A stretch of DNA of 64,000 nucleotides from Blastomussa wellsi (taxonomy: Eukaryota; Cnidaria; Anthozoa; Scleractinia; Plerogyridae): positions 14,392,325-14,456,324 of the forward strand of contig OX393566.1 in NCBI GenBank assembly GCA_947652115.1, read 5' to 3'. The notes under the pieces are model-generated. The model had not been told where the DNA came from. It saw nothing but the letters and a program-made list of their open reading frames with translations, and made no database searches. Of the stretch, positions 19,182 through 29,803 are shown piece after piece. Both the position numbers and the translations under genes were made by a program. The stretch's first letter is position 1. Every line of letters begins with the position of its first letter.

Positions 19182-20788
19182 ATTCAAAGACGCCAGACCA
19201 CAATCTCAATGTTGGCTCCTGTAAAAAATATCTAATTGCCAGAACCGTTCATCAGTAGGATGCCTAAAATGCTTGTAATTCCACGATTGGTTTCGGCTCC
19301 ATTTAATCCTATACCAATCGCAGAACATTTCAGGTGGAGCCATCCACGATGTGAGCACAGTTACTGACAAGAAAAAGTAATAAGGAAAACAACGAAAAAT
19401 AAATTAAACTTGTTAAATTGCGAACTAAGCATACACAGCATAAACCAAACACACGCACCAAATACGAAAATACACGCACATGCCTTCAAATCTAAACAAA
19501 GGACCCCGAAGTATCGCGTATAAATGAATTAGAGTTACAAAGACGACGTAACAATTACAAACAAGCAAAGGATACATTGTTGGTTCTCAATCACAAACCG
19601 CTGATCCTGAAGTGTAATGTCATATTTAATGCGAATGATTTCACTGTGGCGTTTGAAGAATTTATTAAACGATTTGAGAAGCGCAGTAGTGTTGAAGCCT
19701 TGGTGATGCAGACGTGAAGAAAGACTCCAAAGCCTGTCTATAAAGTCCAATTTGGATGAGCAAATTCTAGCATATTGCACCAATTGAGATATGTAAACAC
19801 CATAGGCCAGATTGGCTGGGATGTTGCTTGCCATATGAGGAAAGTTTACAATCCGGAATGAGAAATCATCTCTCTTGTCGGAAACACTTATACGAAAAGG
19901 TGTGTTGTCATCTCCCTGACTGATCTTAATGTCAAGATAACACACTTCATTTGAAGCCACGGTAGTGTTTTTCAGTTCCAGTTCTGATGGGTAAATTTCG
20001 TGGATACAATTCACAAAATTAGCATTGTTGACGGTGAATTAGCCGTTGATATAGCGAAAGGTATTTCTGAATGTGGCGGCCTTTGACATGTCTTGTTTCA
20101 TAGTTTTGAGCATGAAATCGTACTCGAAAATATGGACAAAGAGATCAGCCAGTAAAGGCGCACTGTTAGTGCCCATCTGTATACCAATAACTTGCCGAAA
20201 AACTGAGTTTGGGAAACGGACGTAGATGTTGTCGATAAGAAAGTCAATAGCACAGGAAAGTTCTCTACAAGAAAAGTAACTGTATTTCGACGACTTCTTA
20301 TCATTCGTGCAGAAAGTGTGGTAGTTATTGGTTGCAATGAAACTCTTTCCTCTGGTGCTAAAAACTCTTTCCAGTAGATCATGCAGTTGAAGCTTAAGTT
20401 TGGCGTGCGGTAGGCTTGTGTATTGAGTTGAAAAGTGCCAGGTGCTTAACTTGTCTAGCGAAAGTTGTTTGTCTTGTAAAGTGCGAAGTACATCCAGTGA
20501 GTTGTTGATGATCCACGTGCTGTTAATACCTGTTCTTTGTAGAATAGTTTTACAATAATTTAACTAGTTTGAGGCAATTAGTAATTAATTTAGATAGTTT
20601 AGTAGTGGTACAAGAACCTGATCCTGCAATAAATCGTGCTTTCTATGGTGTTTTGTGAAGCTTTGGTATCCAATACATTTGAGGCAAATTTCTCTCCTTC
20701 TGATGTAAGGTTTCAATCGATTGTATTCTGCTCTCTGTATTTCGGGCCTTTCTCGAGTAGACATCTAACTCTTCTGTCTGTTGTCAAT
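19182..20788 (-). mobile_element. Reverse-transcriptase element inserted in the polymerase copy
   Basis: The interval interrupts a polymerase whose homology resumes at about 20789. It contains a minus-strand RT C-terminal half, described separately. No long terminal repeat, poly-A or target duplication was seen by eye, so boundaries are taken from the polymerase homology. Confidence 0.55.
19535..20545 (-). pseudogene. RT fragment, Penelope-like type, dead active site
   Basis: The minus-strand frame carries WHFSTQYTSLPHAKL (palm region), GIQMGTNSAPLLADLF (conserved RT block) and a C-terminal region with FPHMASNIPANLAYGVYISQ. This combination recalls Penelope-like RTs of marine invertebrates. 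The YxDD box reads YING and is followed directly by a stop near 20041, so the catalytic aspartates are lost. No GIY-YIG endonuclease follows. Confidence 0.65.
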
Positions 20789-21575
20789 TGAGTCAGGGGA
20801 AATTCAGCATTGTTATGTTAAGCGAGTAAGCAGTCTGCTTTTCGATCAGAGCAAAAACAGAAATACAAAACACTTTTGCATGATGTGCTTTATTGGTTTC
20901 TCAAGAGCGGACTTGCTCGAGAACCACAAAAAGTATTGCGATGGCATGAACAGCAGGCCAACAAGGATCAAGATGCCAGAAGAGGGAAAAAACACCCTTT
21001 CTTTCCAAAATCATCACAATCAGATGAAGGCACCATACGTGATATGTGGGCTTTGGTCTGACAGATTTCTGGCTGCAAGCGAGAGGAAGGCCAGAAAACA
21101 AGCTACACCGAGAAGACAGAATGGCATGAGGCGTGTGGGTATTCTTACCTGGTTGTGAGAAGCGACGGCGAAGTTGTGGGGTCAAAAGTTTACGGGGTTA
21201 AAATGCTGTAGGGAAGTTTCTCAATGACATTATGCAGGAGAAGGTTGCAATAAGCGAAAGTTTGGCAACTCCAAAGCCGATTGTAATGACTGCGCGTGAC
21301 TGGGGAAGACACAAATTTGCAGCGGAATTCCACATTTGCAACAAATGTTTGATTAAAAGTCAATTCTTTGACTCAATACAAGTTTGCGACCTTGACACAG
21401 GTCATTATTGTGGCCAAAGCCGCAAAGGTTGTGTTGTGTAGCACTCAAAAAATGGGGTTTATTGGTCCAAAAAGAGAAAGAGACAAAATGGACCAGTGGA
21501 TAGCAAAAACTCAGGAAGCATGTTTGTTCTGCGCAGAAAAGCAAAACCACAAAGACTCTGTAAAGTATCACGATA
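20789..21575 (+). pseudogene. Second DNA polymerase B copy, middle part
   Basis: Homology to the first copy resumes here: GE.QH.CYVKRVS, CMMCF..F, MPEEGKNT, KAPYVI, the region around TEWHE and YCGQS, and EACLFC. It requires several frame changes and stops, and ends at about 21575 before the exonuclease II and polymerase motifs. It is a decayed fragment with no function. Confidence 0.7.
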
Positions 21576-21659
21576 GCCCGTTGTCAAGCAATTTTCTCCC
21601 ACTTGTGTGGGCTCGTAAATGCCAGCGTACTCACCACTGATAGTGCAGCATAAACAAAT

Positions 21660-22288
21660 ATGGCGGACAAAGGGAGCGATGATGTGAGTAGTTCCACACT
21701 TGATTTAAGGGGGCAGATGACGGCAACAGAACACAGACTGACAATGTGTAAAGCAAAAAAAGTAATCCAAACTATGGCATGACAGACATGGATTCTCTAC
21801 TTGAAGAAGTAGTTGAAAACAAGTTGGAGCTGAGTAGGCTGCTTGTTGACGCATTTTTAAAGGAAATCAGCAAGGCTGTTGAATCAAAACTTAGCCGGTC
21901 AAAAATCACTGGCTTAGCAAATCCAGATGTTATTTTCATCCCTTGGCCTGTATTTCGCCAAATTGTTGCAAGGGGATACTCAGCAGATGTGCAATCCAGC
22001 GAGGATGGTAAAAAACGTCTCATCGAAATATGAAAGAGAAATTTTCTTTTAAAGCTCTTCTCACCTTCCAGATTTTCTGGCCACGATTTTATGGCTCATC
22101 AACATTTTAAAAAGCTGCCTATATTGGTGTTTGATGGGAGATCTGTTGTGGCTGTCGCAAGAAACACTCCCTTTACTATGTGCTACTCGATGAAGACTGA
22201 ACGTGTGACTGTTACATTTTGTATTCAAAGGTACACACAGGATGACCTGGCAGTTGATACTAGCCTCCAAGCTTTAATGAACAGCTAG
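21660..22288 (+). CDS. Unresolved small multi-exon gene candidate
   Basis: Three short open frames follow each other: 21660-21782 (begins MADKGSDD), 21779-22033 and 22091-22288. A strong 3' splice site (CTCACCTTCCAG) precedes the last. They look like real coding (balanced composition, no repeats), but I could not join them in phase with canonical sites, so one or more breaks are likely. No family recognised; transposon accessory gene or decayed host gene are both possible. Confidence 0.3.
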
Positions 22289-22603
22289 ATGTACAGTAAG
22301 CCTAAATAGAGGGTAACTTTATGAAGCAAATTAATAAAATTATTGATGAGAAATCTGGAAAGATATTCAACATTATAAACAACAACATAGTTGAATGAAT
22401 AACACTGATTTTATTTCAGAATTACAAAATAATTATAAACATGCTGTATATTTTAAAAAATTTATATTGCTCGACACCAATAAGTGATTATATATTTTAA
22501 CATTTTTGCACTGTTATGTTTTACCCCTTTAAAGAGAAAGTAAGGAAAATGTACCAAATCTTTCAAGAAATTGATGTAACTACTAAACATACATTGTTAT
22601 ACA
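22289..22603. other. AT-rich noncoding stretch
   Basis: No coding or repeat signal was recognised. It has several AATAAA words suitable as polyadenylation signals for the frame ending at 22288. Confidence 0.3.
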
Positions 22604-22762
22604 ATAGACCAATTTCGATATTTTAATATTCAGCGTAAAACAATAGACATCACTGCGAGGCTCTGGGGAATAAATCCCACAAACTCTACAGTTATTACCC
22701 CGGAGCTTTGTGCTGAGGTCTATTGTTTTGGGCTGAATTTTAAAATATCGAAATTGGTCTAT
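22604..22762. mobile_element. MITE with ~45-bp terminal inverted repeats
   Basis: ATAGACCAATTTCGATATTT at the left faces its complement at the right. The arms continue with AACAATAGAC and its complement. The centre is about 65 bp. It can fold nearly end to end. Confidence 0.8.
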
Positions 22763-23295
22763 TTTTTTATTGTTTTGTTTATCCCTTCCGTGAGAAAGTG
22801 GGGGAAAGTTTTTATAAAACCTCATCTTTTTTAGGTACAACTGTCTATTATATACAATACAAACGAGTGGTGTTTTGAACTCGGAAATATAGTTTGAAAG
22901 TATAGTGTTGCCATTGCCCCTGTTGCCGACTTTTCAGCATTTTAGCCAGGTGTAAGCAGCTCTTTTTTGGGGTAATACAAAAGCAAATCACCACTTTTTA
23001 AACCATGGCTAGAACCCCTACTTGGCTGTTGCCCACCTCCCATGAACGAGGGCGTCAGGGGTTGGACTTTGGGAGGCAAAAATGTTTGAAGTAATTATTT
23101 AACTACATTGAGAGCCCAATTCAGATTAATTGAGCGTATTTACACATAAATAAAATGCATATGAATTAAGATTGTCTTGACAATAATTATTTTCAATAAG
23201 TGCAATTTAAAACTTATAAATATATTAAACAGATAAACACCTTGTACAGTGCTTTAAACCTTTGCTGACCACCCCACACAAGTAGACGTTTTTGT
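22763..23295. other. Noncoding stretch
   Basis: No gene, terminal repeat or tandem repeat was recognised. Confidence 0.3.
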
Positions 23296-23678
23296 TAACC
23301 CTTTTACTCCCAAGATCTAAAATCCCATTCCCCTAACTTGTAATGGTGTGCGAGTGGCTCGAACACAGGCAAAAGCTTTACTCGAATGCTCGTTTTTAAT
23401 TCATGCGCCGACTTTCGTACCGAAAGTCCTTACTTAGCTCGCCTCGTGTGTTAACATCCGGGCCCTAGCGTGTGCCCATATTAGGTAACGACACTACATA
23501 ACTGATGACCAATTAAACCTTTGCTGGCTGTTTCTGAAAATTTGGTGTTACATAAAGACGATTTCCCCTAGTTGATAATTTTCCTAGTTGAAAATTCTCA
23601 TCACCTGCCTCCTTGATAGAGCACCAAAATCTTCAGGAGAATTTATTTTCTAATCACTCCTGGGAGTGAACGGGTAAA
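23296..23678. mobile_element. Probable MITE
   Basis: Left end TAACCCTTTTACTCCCAAGA and right end TCCTGGGAGTGAACGGGTAAA are imperfect inverted repeats about 380 bp apart. No coding capacity. TSD unresolved. Confidence 0.45.
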
Positions 23679-23899
23679 CCCTAGTACGGACAAAAAGCAT
23701 TTATAAGCATATAAAAAAGGAAATTAATTTTCATCATCACAGTTCAGCTAAGTTTCCCTCTAGTCTCTTGACGAGGATGCCCTTATTCCCGTGTTGCTCA
23801 GTCCTCTGTTTTTTAATTCGCCATGTTCTAAACGAGCGGTAACCTGGGTTCGAGTTGCGACCACAAAGCTTCTTGGGATCGTTTGGAGGGACAGCTAGC

Positions 23900-25806
23900 A
23901 TGGCGGAAAGTGAGACAATACCAGCGAAAGAGACAGTAAAGGTTATTCTAACTGAAGAAGATATACCTGGTGCAAAACTTCCTCGCGAAACCGAAGTGCA
24001 GTGCAGTGTTGTGCAATTGAAAAGGTGGTTGTTGTGCCGGGGAGCTAAGACGACGGGAAACAAGAAAGCATTAGTGACAAGGTATGTTCGCGCATTTTTG
24101 ATATATTGGAGGGTGGAATATTTTTCGTTTATTTTATGGCGGGTTTTTCCTTCGTTTTCAGGGTTCAAGATTACATTAAAAATGGATTAGATGTGAAATA
24201 TCTTCGCGATCCGGACGGCGGAATACACCTTTTACGAAAAAAAGCTCAACTTGGCATCCTTGAAAAGGAAGAGCCGCAGCTCAATCCGTCCTTTCCAAAA
24301 GAAGGTTACAAAAACAATCTAAAGGGTCTCCCTAAAATATCTTTTGGAACCGTATGGCGGTTTATGATAGAAGGAGTTGAAAGTAAAAAACAATTGTCAA
24401 CTGCAAAGCCCCTTGTCAAGGGGTTTAACTTCTTTAAGTCAGGACATGTTTTGTACATTGGTTATCTACAGGAAAATGGAAAGCACTTCATCAAAAGCCA
24501 GGTTCTTCCATCAATGAAGAAAGATAAAGTATATAGTTGTTTTCTAGTGATGACATCCACTGTTAGTATTTTAAAAGCACATTGTAAATGCCCTGCGGGT
24601 ATCGATGGTCGCTGCAATCATGTTGCATCAACATTATTTGCCCTAGAAGAACATTTTAAAAAGCAAAAAACATGTTCTGATGCACAAGAGTCCTGTACTT
24701 CTAAGCCCTGTAAATGGAATGTTCCAAGGAAGCGTAAGGGACCAGCCATACCTATCTCTGAAATGAACTTTGACAAGCATGACTATGCAAAAGTAAAGAA
24801 AATCAAAACGCCAAAGTTAAGTTTGCAGCAGGGTAACAGTGCATCAGAGGAGAGAGACTGGCCAAGTGAAAGATTAGATAAATTTCTTGAGGCTGTAAGA
24901 GAATATGAAATGAAATCTGGAAGAACTGTTGGATGGACACATATTCTTCCCCAAAAAATTGAGAATCAGGAGAAAAACCAAGAAGAAGAACCATCACTTA
25001 TCTCACCTATCAAAAGCCATCCTGTCACAGCTGATGAACTCAGAGAGAGATTTGAGAAAGTTAAGAGGAACATTAATTTCGATGAAGAAAAGATCAATAA
25101 AATAGAACAGAAAACTAGAGGGCAGTCCAACACAGACCTGTGGCATCATCATCGACAGCCCAGAATAACAGCTACCAAATGTTACCGGATAGCAGTACAA
25201 AGGGATGCTACATCTCCTACAAAAACTATCCAAGAAGTCCTTGGTTACAACAAACCATTTCAGAGTAAATACATGCAAGAGGGACTGGATATGGAAGACA
25301 ACATTATTGATGCTTACAAAGTGTTAAAGCAGCAGCAAGGGGTCACTGGTATAACTGTTGAGAAATGTGGCTTTTTTATCTCCAAGCACCATGGTTTCCT
25401 TGGAGCAAGTCCAGATGGATTAGTACATGATCCCTCAGCAGAGAACACTGATGGTCTTCTTGAACTGAAATACATTCAGATGGAGAACAATGAAATCTTA
25501 GAGGATGCTTTAATTCGAAAAGGAATTTGTAAGAAATCTGATGATGGGGTGAAGTTGAATATAAGGCACAAATATTATTTTCAAATACAACAAATAATGT
25601 TTGTTGTTGAAAGAAAATGGATAGATTTTGTGGTTATGGGGACAGGTTGTTCAACACCCTTTTGTGAAAGAGTTTCTTTTGCAAAAGACTTCTGGGATAC
25701 AATTTTTCCAAAGCTAGAATCATTTTTTAACTGCTGGATTGTGCCTGAACTTGCATACCCTCGTGTCAAATATGGTATCCCAAAAATGAATGCTTGCATG
25801 TTGTAA
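23900..25806 (+). CDS. SAP-SWIM-YqaJ nuclease protein of the ISL2EU-like transposon
   Basis: Exon 1 (23900-24081) and exon 2 (24162-25806) join at AG|GTATGT and TTTTCAG|G into 608 codons without a stop. Domains in order: a SAP-like DNA-binding helix pair at about residues 25-65; a SWIM zinc finger (HCKCPAGIDGRCNH) near 200; and a YqaJ-type exonuclease domain with GASPDG near 470 and LELKY near 492, the D...ExK core. YqaJ/lambda-exonuclease proteins resect DNA ends, so a role in processing excision or insertion intermediates is plausible. The ATG at 23900 lies 7 bp inside the TIR. The longer open frame from 24106 begins within the intron and is not the start. Confidence 0.85.
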
Positions 25807-26015
25807 GAGTCTTTATATACTGATATACACTGTGGAAGAGCTACAACTTTTAAGTTCTGATTCCCTCATTAAAGTACATAGCTCAATACACTGTAAGTAA
25901 GTAAGCGTAAACTTGTTATCATTAGAAAAAGTTAACGATCAATTTCAACCAGTTAAGCATATCAGCCATCAAAAAAACAAATCAGATTCTTTCTCATTGA
26001 CAAGTCAAATCACTC

Positions 26016-27512
26016 TTAATTAATAAGAGGGGGTTGAAAATTTGATAGTGCACAGACCACCACAAGCATGTCTGTTGCAATAGGTGCAAGAGTAATTGGT
26101 ATCTTATGGTCGAAGATGTGCCAGTTCTTTATACGTTCCATTAGCCTTTCAACATGAACTCTTAGGCTAGCAACTACCTTATTATGATTTGTTTCCTTTT
26201 TGGAAAACTGTACCTTCTTATCTAAAAATGCTGGCATAACAAGGCTTGCACCAACGGAGGCTAATTCATCCTGACAATAAAACCCTTTGTCGGCCATAAC
26301 CTGATCACCTGGCTTAAGTTTGTCTAAAAAACCACTGAGAATAGTTATTTCCTTATCCGAGGTAGATCCAGGAAATAAGTCACTGACAAAACATAATACG
26401 CCACTTGGAGTTATCCCCAACAGTGATTTCATGGTGGTTCGTGATTTATATGCTGAATAGCATGCTGACTGAGAATCGAGAGAAGATGGTCGCTCCATTT
26501 CAAATTCTGTACAATCTACAATCACTGTAACATTGGGTAACAATTTTTTAAAAATTTCAGGCATATAAAATTTAAGTAGCTCTCTTGAAGGGATAGTGAT
26601 AATTGATTCAAATTGCCTCCTCAAAAACGGAATCCAGCCATTTATAATCTTAGAAACAGTAGATCTAGAAATTTTAAAGCGATGAGCAAGATCAGTTTCA
26701 AATAATCCAAGCCTTAACCGTAGCATGACAAGAATAAACTCTTGGAATTTAGTAAGTATTCTAGGCCTTCCAACATTGCTGTTAACACTAGTCTTTTCGT
26801 GTTCATAGATAATGTCACTAGAAGAGTGTTCTACAGATTTATAACATAGAATTAGTGCATTGTAATCGGGTAAGCCTGTGTAGAATGCAATATCATCATC
26901 TTTATCTTTATACTTATCTATGTCAAATCTATTGTTCTCTAGGGCATAGTTCAAGGTTACAGCTTCATGTTGTAATTTTCTGTGCAACTCCTTCAAGTTT
27001 TTATTTTCCTTCTCCAGCCTTTGAATCTCTTCTTTTAGCTTCACGTTCTCCTCTTCGCGTGCTTGTAAGCGGTCATGTAACACGATTAGTTCGTCTCCTG
27101 TTAGCAAAGTTTGTATTTCTACACTGTTATCCATGTCAAGGTTTTCTTTCGAGTGTTCTTCCATTTCAACGTTCGTTTCTAGTGGTAATTCAGCCATCGG
27201 TAATCTCCTTTTAGCCTTCTCTATTTCCTGCGATTCTTCGAAGGTCGCCCTTTTCAAAACTCTGCGTGGAACCAGTTCTTTCGTCCAAGGAAAAATTGAA
27301 GGCAAGTAGGTTCTGCTGAGTTTCTCACCTCCCTCAAAGTGTGCCGAGCAAATACGTGTACTTTCAGATAATTTCAGCGAGTCGTTTCTCAGTAGGACCA
27401 CATACCTTTTCCGTACAGCAGGGTCCTTTGGAATTCTGTAGAACTGGAGGTTAGGCGAGTTTCTAAAACTATTATTGCATTGAGGTACACAACAGTTGTA
27501 ATGGTGCGACAT
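26016..27512 (-). CDS. THAP-domain DDE transposase of the ISL2EU-like transposon
   Basis: The single intact frame has 498 codons from ATG 27512. It has an N-terminal THAP C2CH zinc finger (CCVPQCNN ... ICSAHF) at 1-85, a Leu/Glu/Lys coiled coil at about 165-205, a helix-turn-helix near 270-310, and a DDE_Tnp_4-type core. Catalytic candidates are Asp in VIVDCTEF, Asp in MADKGFYC and Glu in VHVERLMERI. An in-frame ATG at 27575 would add 21 residues, 13 of them from the TIR; 27512 is preferred because the THAP domain begins directly there. It is convergent with the YqaJ gene, 209 bp apart. Confidence 0.85.
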   Translation of the reverse strand: MSHHYNCCVPQCNNSFRNSPNLQFYRIPKDPAVRKRYVVLLRNDSLKLSESTRICSAHFEGGEKLSRTYLPSIFPWTKELVPRRVLKRATFEESQEIEKAKRRLPMAELPLETNVEMEEHSKENLDMDNSVEIQTLLTGDELIVLHDRLQAREEENVKLKEEIQRLEKENKNLKELHRKLQHEAVTLNYALENNRFDIDKYKDKDDDIAFYTGLPDYNALILCYKSVEHSSSDIIYEHEKTSVNSNVGRPRILTKFQEFILVMLRLRLGLFETDLAHRFKISRSTVSKIINGWIPFLRRQFESIITIPSRELLKFYMPEIFKKLLPNVTVIVDCTEFEMERPSSLDSQSACYSAYKSRTTMKSLLGITPSGVLCFVSDLFPGSTSDKEITILSGFLDKLKPGDQVMADKGFYCQDELASVGASLVMPAFLDKKVQFSKKETNHNKVVASLRVHVERLMERIKNWHIFDHKIPITLAPIATDMLVVVCALSNFQPPLIN

Positions 27513-27615
27513 GTTTACTTCCGTGTGAAACTTCCGTGTCCCTCCAAACGATCCCAAGAAGCTTTGTGGTCGCAACTCGAACCCAGGTTACAGCTCGTTT
27601 AGAACATGGCGAATT

Positions 27616-28010
27616 CTTTTTTCAGATCTGCAACAGAAAGTTATCTTGGAATTAGTTGTTTGGAGGTATGCAAGTCCCTGGAATGAATAAGTGTTTGGTG
27701 TTGATTACAGTGTTGTTCACCTGGAAACCTCTCATTACATAATGGGCAGACAGTTTGTCTAAGCATCTCATTTGCCAATTGCACAAGTTGCTGTTTTTAA
27801 GTACACTCTAAAACTGTGGCACATTCCATACAAAATAACAATAAAAATAATAAATTTGTTGAGCGCCATTTCCCGATGGTTCAGTGGCGCTTTGCAGCAA
27901 TAACTAAAAAATAAAAGGCTTAAACATGGTAAAACAGGTCAGCAATTTACATATGAACAAAAAAAAAAAGTATGAACAAAGATCTTCAGCAGCATCTTTT
28001 TTCTCCCACA
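27616..28010. other. Noncoding stretch
   Basis: No gene. A hairpin built on GAGCGCCATTTCCC and GGTTCAGTGGCGCTTTG lies at about 27859-27895 after an AT-rich AATAA run. A related GCGCTATT...AGCGCTTTACA hairpin after a TAA run occurs at 62711-62790, so both are likely ends of the same repeat family. Confidence 0.4.
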
Positions 28011-28088
28011 CTCACAATAATTGGTATAATTTGGTTTTTCAACTGGGTTGATAATGTCAATTGGCCACCATAAAGAGATTCAAGAGCT

Positions 28089-28116
28089 GACGTTTCGAGC
28101 GTTAGCCCTTCGTCGG
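28089..28116 (-). ncRNA. Hammerhead-ribozyme-like motif (copy B)
   Basis: On the minus strand it has the same core as copy A: CCGACGA, stem II GGGC/GCTC, GAAACGTC. Flanking GATTCGCT and AGCTCTTGAATC can form stem I. It lies in the left arm of the Penelope-like element. Core position 4 is C instead of U. Confidence 0.5.
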
Positions 28117-28209
28117 AGCGAATCAAGGAATTGTGCGTCGTGTGTTTTCATAAACAGAAAGATGGAGCTTCGCTATTGGCTGGTGCCTGGAAACGTGAAA
28201 ACAATGGAA

Positions 28210-29085
28210 TAAATTAGTTGAATGAAAAGCGTTCGTTGATACCGTGAGGATTACGAGTGCCGATTTGAAAAATAAATTTTTGTTCTAGAGTTTTACGGCT
28301 TTCCGTGTTTCCTTGGTGAAGAGAAAGGCTGCAGACTGCCATATGTTGCTTAGAATGATTTGGGAGATTGAAGTGTCTCACGACCGGTTTCAATGCATAA
28401 CTTTTTGCAAAGAGTGCAAGTTACACAGTAGATGGCATTGGCTGAGGTACAGGTGAAATGATCAGTGATTTTGATAGATCGCTTGGGTCCCGATATTTTG
28501 TCAACGTTGTGAATGAAAGGGCATGTTTTGCATCGTGCGCGAGCACATTTAAAAGTTCTGGGTTGATCACTAGTTTGGAATGCACTTCTGGCTAAAATGT
28601 TACCTATGTTTTTGTCGCGTTTGAATGAAATTAATGGAGGTTGCGAAAAGATTCTACCAGTGTCAGGATCATTTTGAAGTAATTTAAAGTTTTTGAGAAT
28701 GATGGATTTAACTGCGTGGTTGTGAGGGTGAATGGAATTCTATCGTTGTTTTCTCTCTGTGACGTTTGTAGTGCTGACTGTCGATCAATTTGCTGGGTGC
28801 GATGATGGCCCGCTTGAACAACGGAAGCAGGATAGCCGCGTTTGTCGAAGAAATGGCACATTTCCTCTGATTTTAAGGAAAAATCAGAGTCGTCACTACA
28901 AAGACGGCGAAGTCTAAGAAACTGAGAATAAGGAATGGAATTCTTGACATGTGATGGATGTGAAGACGAATACAACAAATAGCTATGAGAATCTGTGGGT
29001 TTGTAGTGCACACTGGTGCATAAACCGTTGCCTAAGATAGAAACTTTGATATCCAGGAATTCTAAGGAAGTATCATACGGTCGCG
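28210..29085 (-). pseudogene. Penelope RT C-terminus plus GIY-YIG remnant
   Basis: Reading minus from about 29085: YLDIKVSI-like RT thumb coding, HYKPTDSHSYLLY and SQFLRLRRLCSDD (present to 28631), then after several stops and frame changes the GIY-YIG C-terminal part (VARHFN/VVRHFNLPNHS, ESRKTLEQKFIFQIGT) ending near 28215. The RT palm with its active site is absent. This is a 5'-truncated, decayed copy. Confidence 0.7.
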
Positions 29086-29346
29086 AGACACCTCAATCTC
29101 CCAAATCATTCTAAGCAACATATGGCAGTCTGCGGCCTTTCTCTTCACCAAGGAAACACGGAAAGCCGTAAAACTCTAGAACAAAAATTTATTTTTCAAA
29201 TCAGCACTCTTAATCCTCACGGTATCAACGAACGCTTTTCATTCAACTAATTTATTCCTTTTTTTCACGTTACCAGGCACCAGCCAATAGCGAAGCTCCA
29301 TCTTTTTGTATATAAAAACACACAACGCACAATTCCTTGATTCACT

Positions 29347-29374
29347 CCGACGAAGGGCTAACACTCGAAACGTC
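29347..29374 (+). ncRNA. Hammerhead-ribozyme-like motif (copy C)
   Basis: Right-arm copy. Same order as copies A and B, but stem II reads GGGC/ACTC, breaking one pair, and upstream GATTCACT weakens stem I. It is a more decayed version. Confidence 0.45.
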
Positions 29375-29443
29375 AGCTCTTGAATCTCTTTACGGTGGCC
29401 AATTGACATTATCAACCCAGTTGATAAAACTTCCCACCGATGA

Positions 29444-29475
<32 letters not shown>

Positions 29476-29578
29476 CTTCTCACAATAATTGGGTTTTGTT
29501 GCCTGAGGAGGCATCCTTGATTCATAATGAGAAATGTACATAGATGGCATGGGGTCATGTTATGTTAAATAAAATGCT

Positions 29579-29777
29579 CTAACATAGTTGGCTCTCGTGA
29601 CTTGCCACCATTTTCCAAGTGAGCCTGTAGAACAGTTTGTCAGCAACAAGTCGTGCTTCATGCCAGAATGCATTGACTCTTTGGTTTGGAAGTGACAAAA
29701 TACCAAAACCAATTTTGTTCTCTTTAAAGAAGAGTGAAGCATAGTAAGGTATGGCACTGTCCAGACAGTAACATTGA
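29579..29777 (-). pseudogene. Terminal exon of an unknown minus-strand gene
   Basis: A 3' splice site (TTTAAATCATCAG) precedes 66 open codons ending at TAG 29579-29581. Composition is protein-like (CLDSAIPYYASLFFKENK, then a Leu/Val/Ala helix). It belongs with the exon at 30420-30755 by position and strand, but phases do not match directly, so another exon or a break lies between. Family not recognised. Confidence 0.4.
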
Positions 29778-29803
29778 CTGATGATTTAAAAAACAAAGCT
29801 AAT

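Larger units (their letters stand above)
23815..27615. mobile_element. ISL2EU-like DNA transposon, apparently intact
   Basis: About 79-bp terminal inverted repeats (23815-23893 and 27537-27615, begin AATTCGCCATGTTCTAAACG) differ at about one position. They enclose two convergent intact genes: a SAP-SWIM-YqaJ protein on plus and a THAP-DDE transposase on minus. A DDE transposase with a THAP domain paired with a YqaJ nuclease is, to my knowledge, the pattern of the ISL2EU group of eukaryotic transposons. The exact termini and the expected short TSD could not be fixed by eye. Confidence 0.8.
28025..29478 (-). mobile_element. Penelope-like element, snap-back form, 14-bp TSD
   Basis: It is flanked by the direct repeat CTCACAATAATTGG at 28011-28024 and 29479-29492. 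The left arm (about 28030-28382) and right arm (about 29088-29440) are inverted copies of about 350 bp at roughly 90 percent identity by eye. Between them is minus-strand coding for the C-terminus of a Penelope-type RT, and the left arm continues it into GIY-YIG endonuclease-like coding (RHFNLPNHSKQHM). Inverted partial terminal repeats are a known Penelope feature. Confidence 0.85.

Noticed and set aside
24106..24161. ATG at 24106 as start of the YqaJ gene
   Set aside because: It lies in the 80-bp intron; a SAP-coding exon with proper splice sites starts at 23900.
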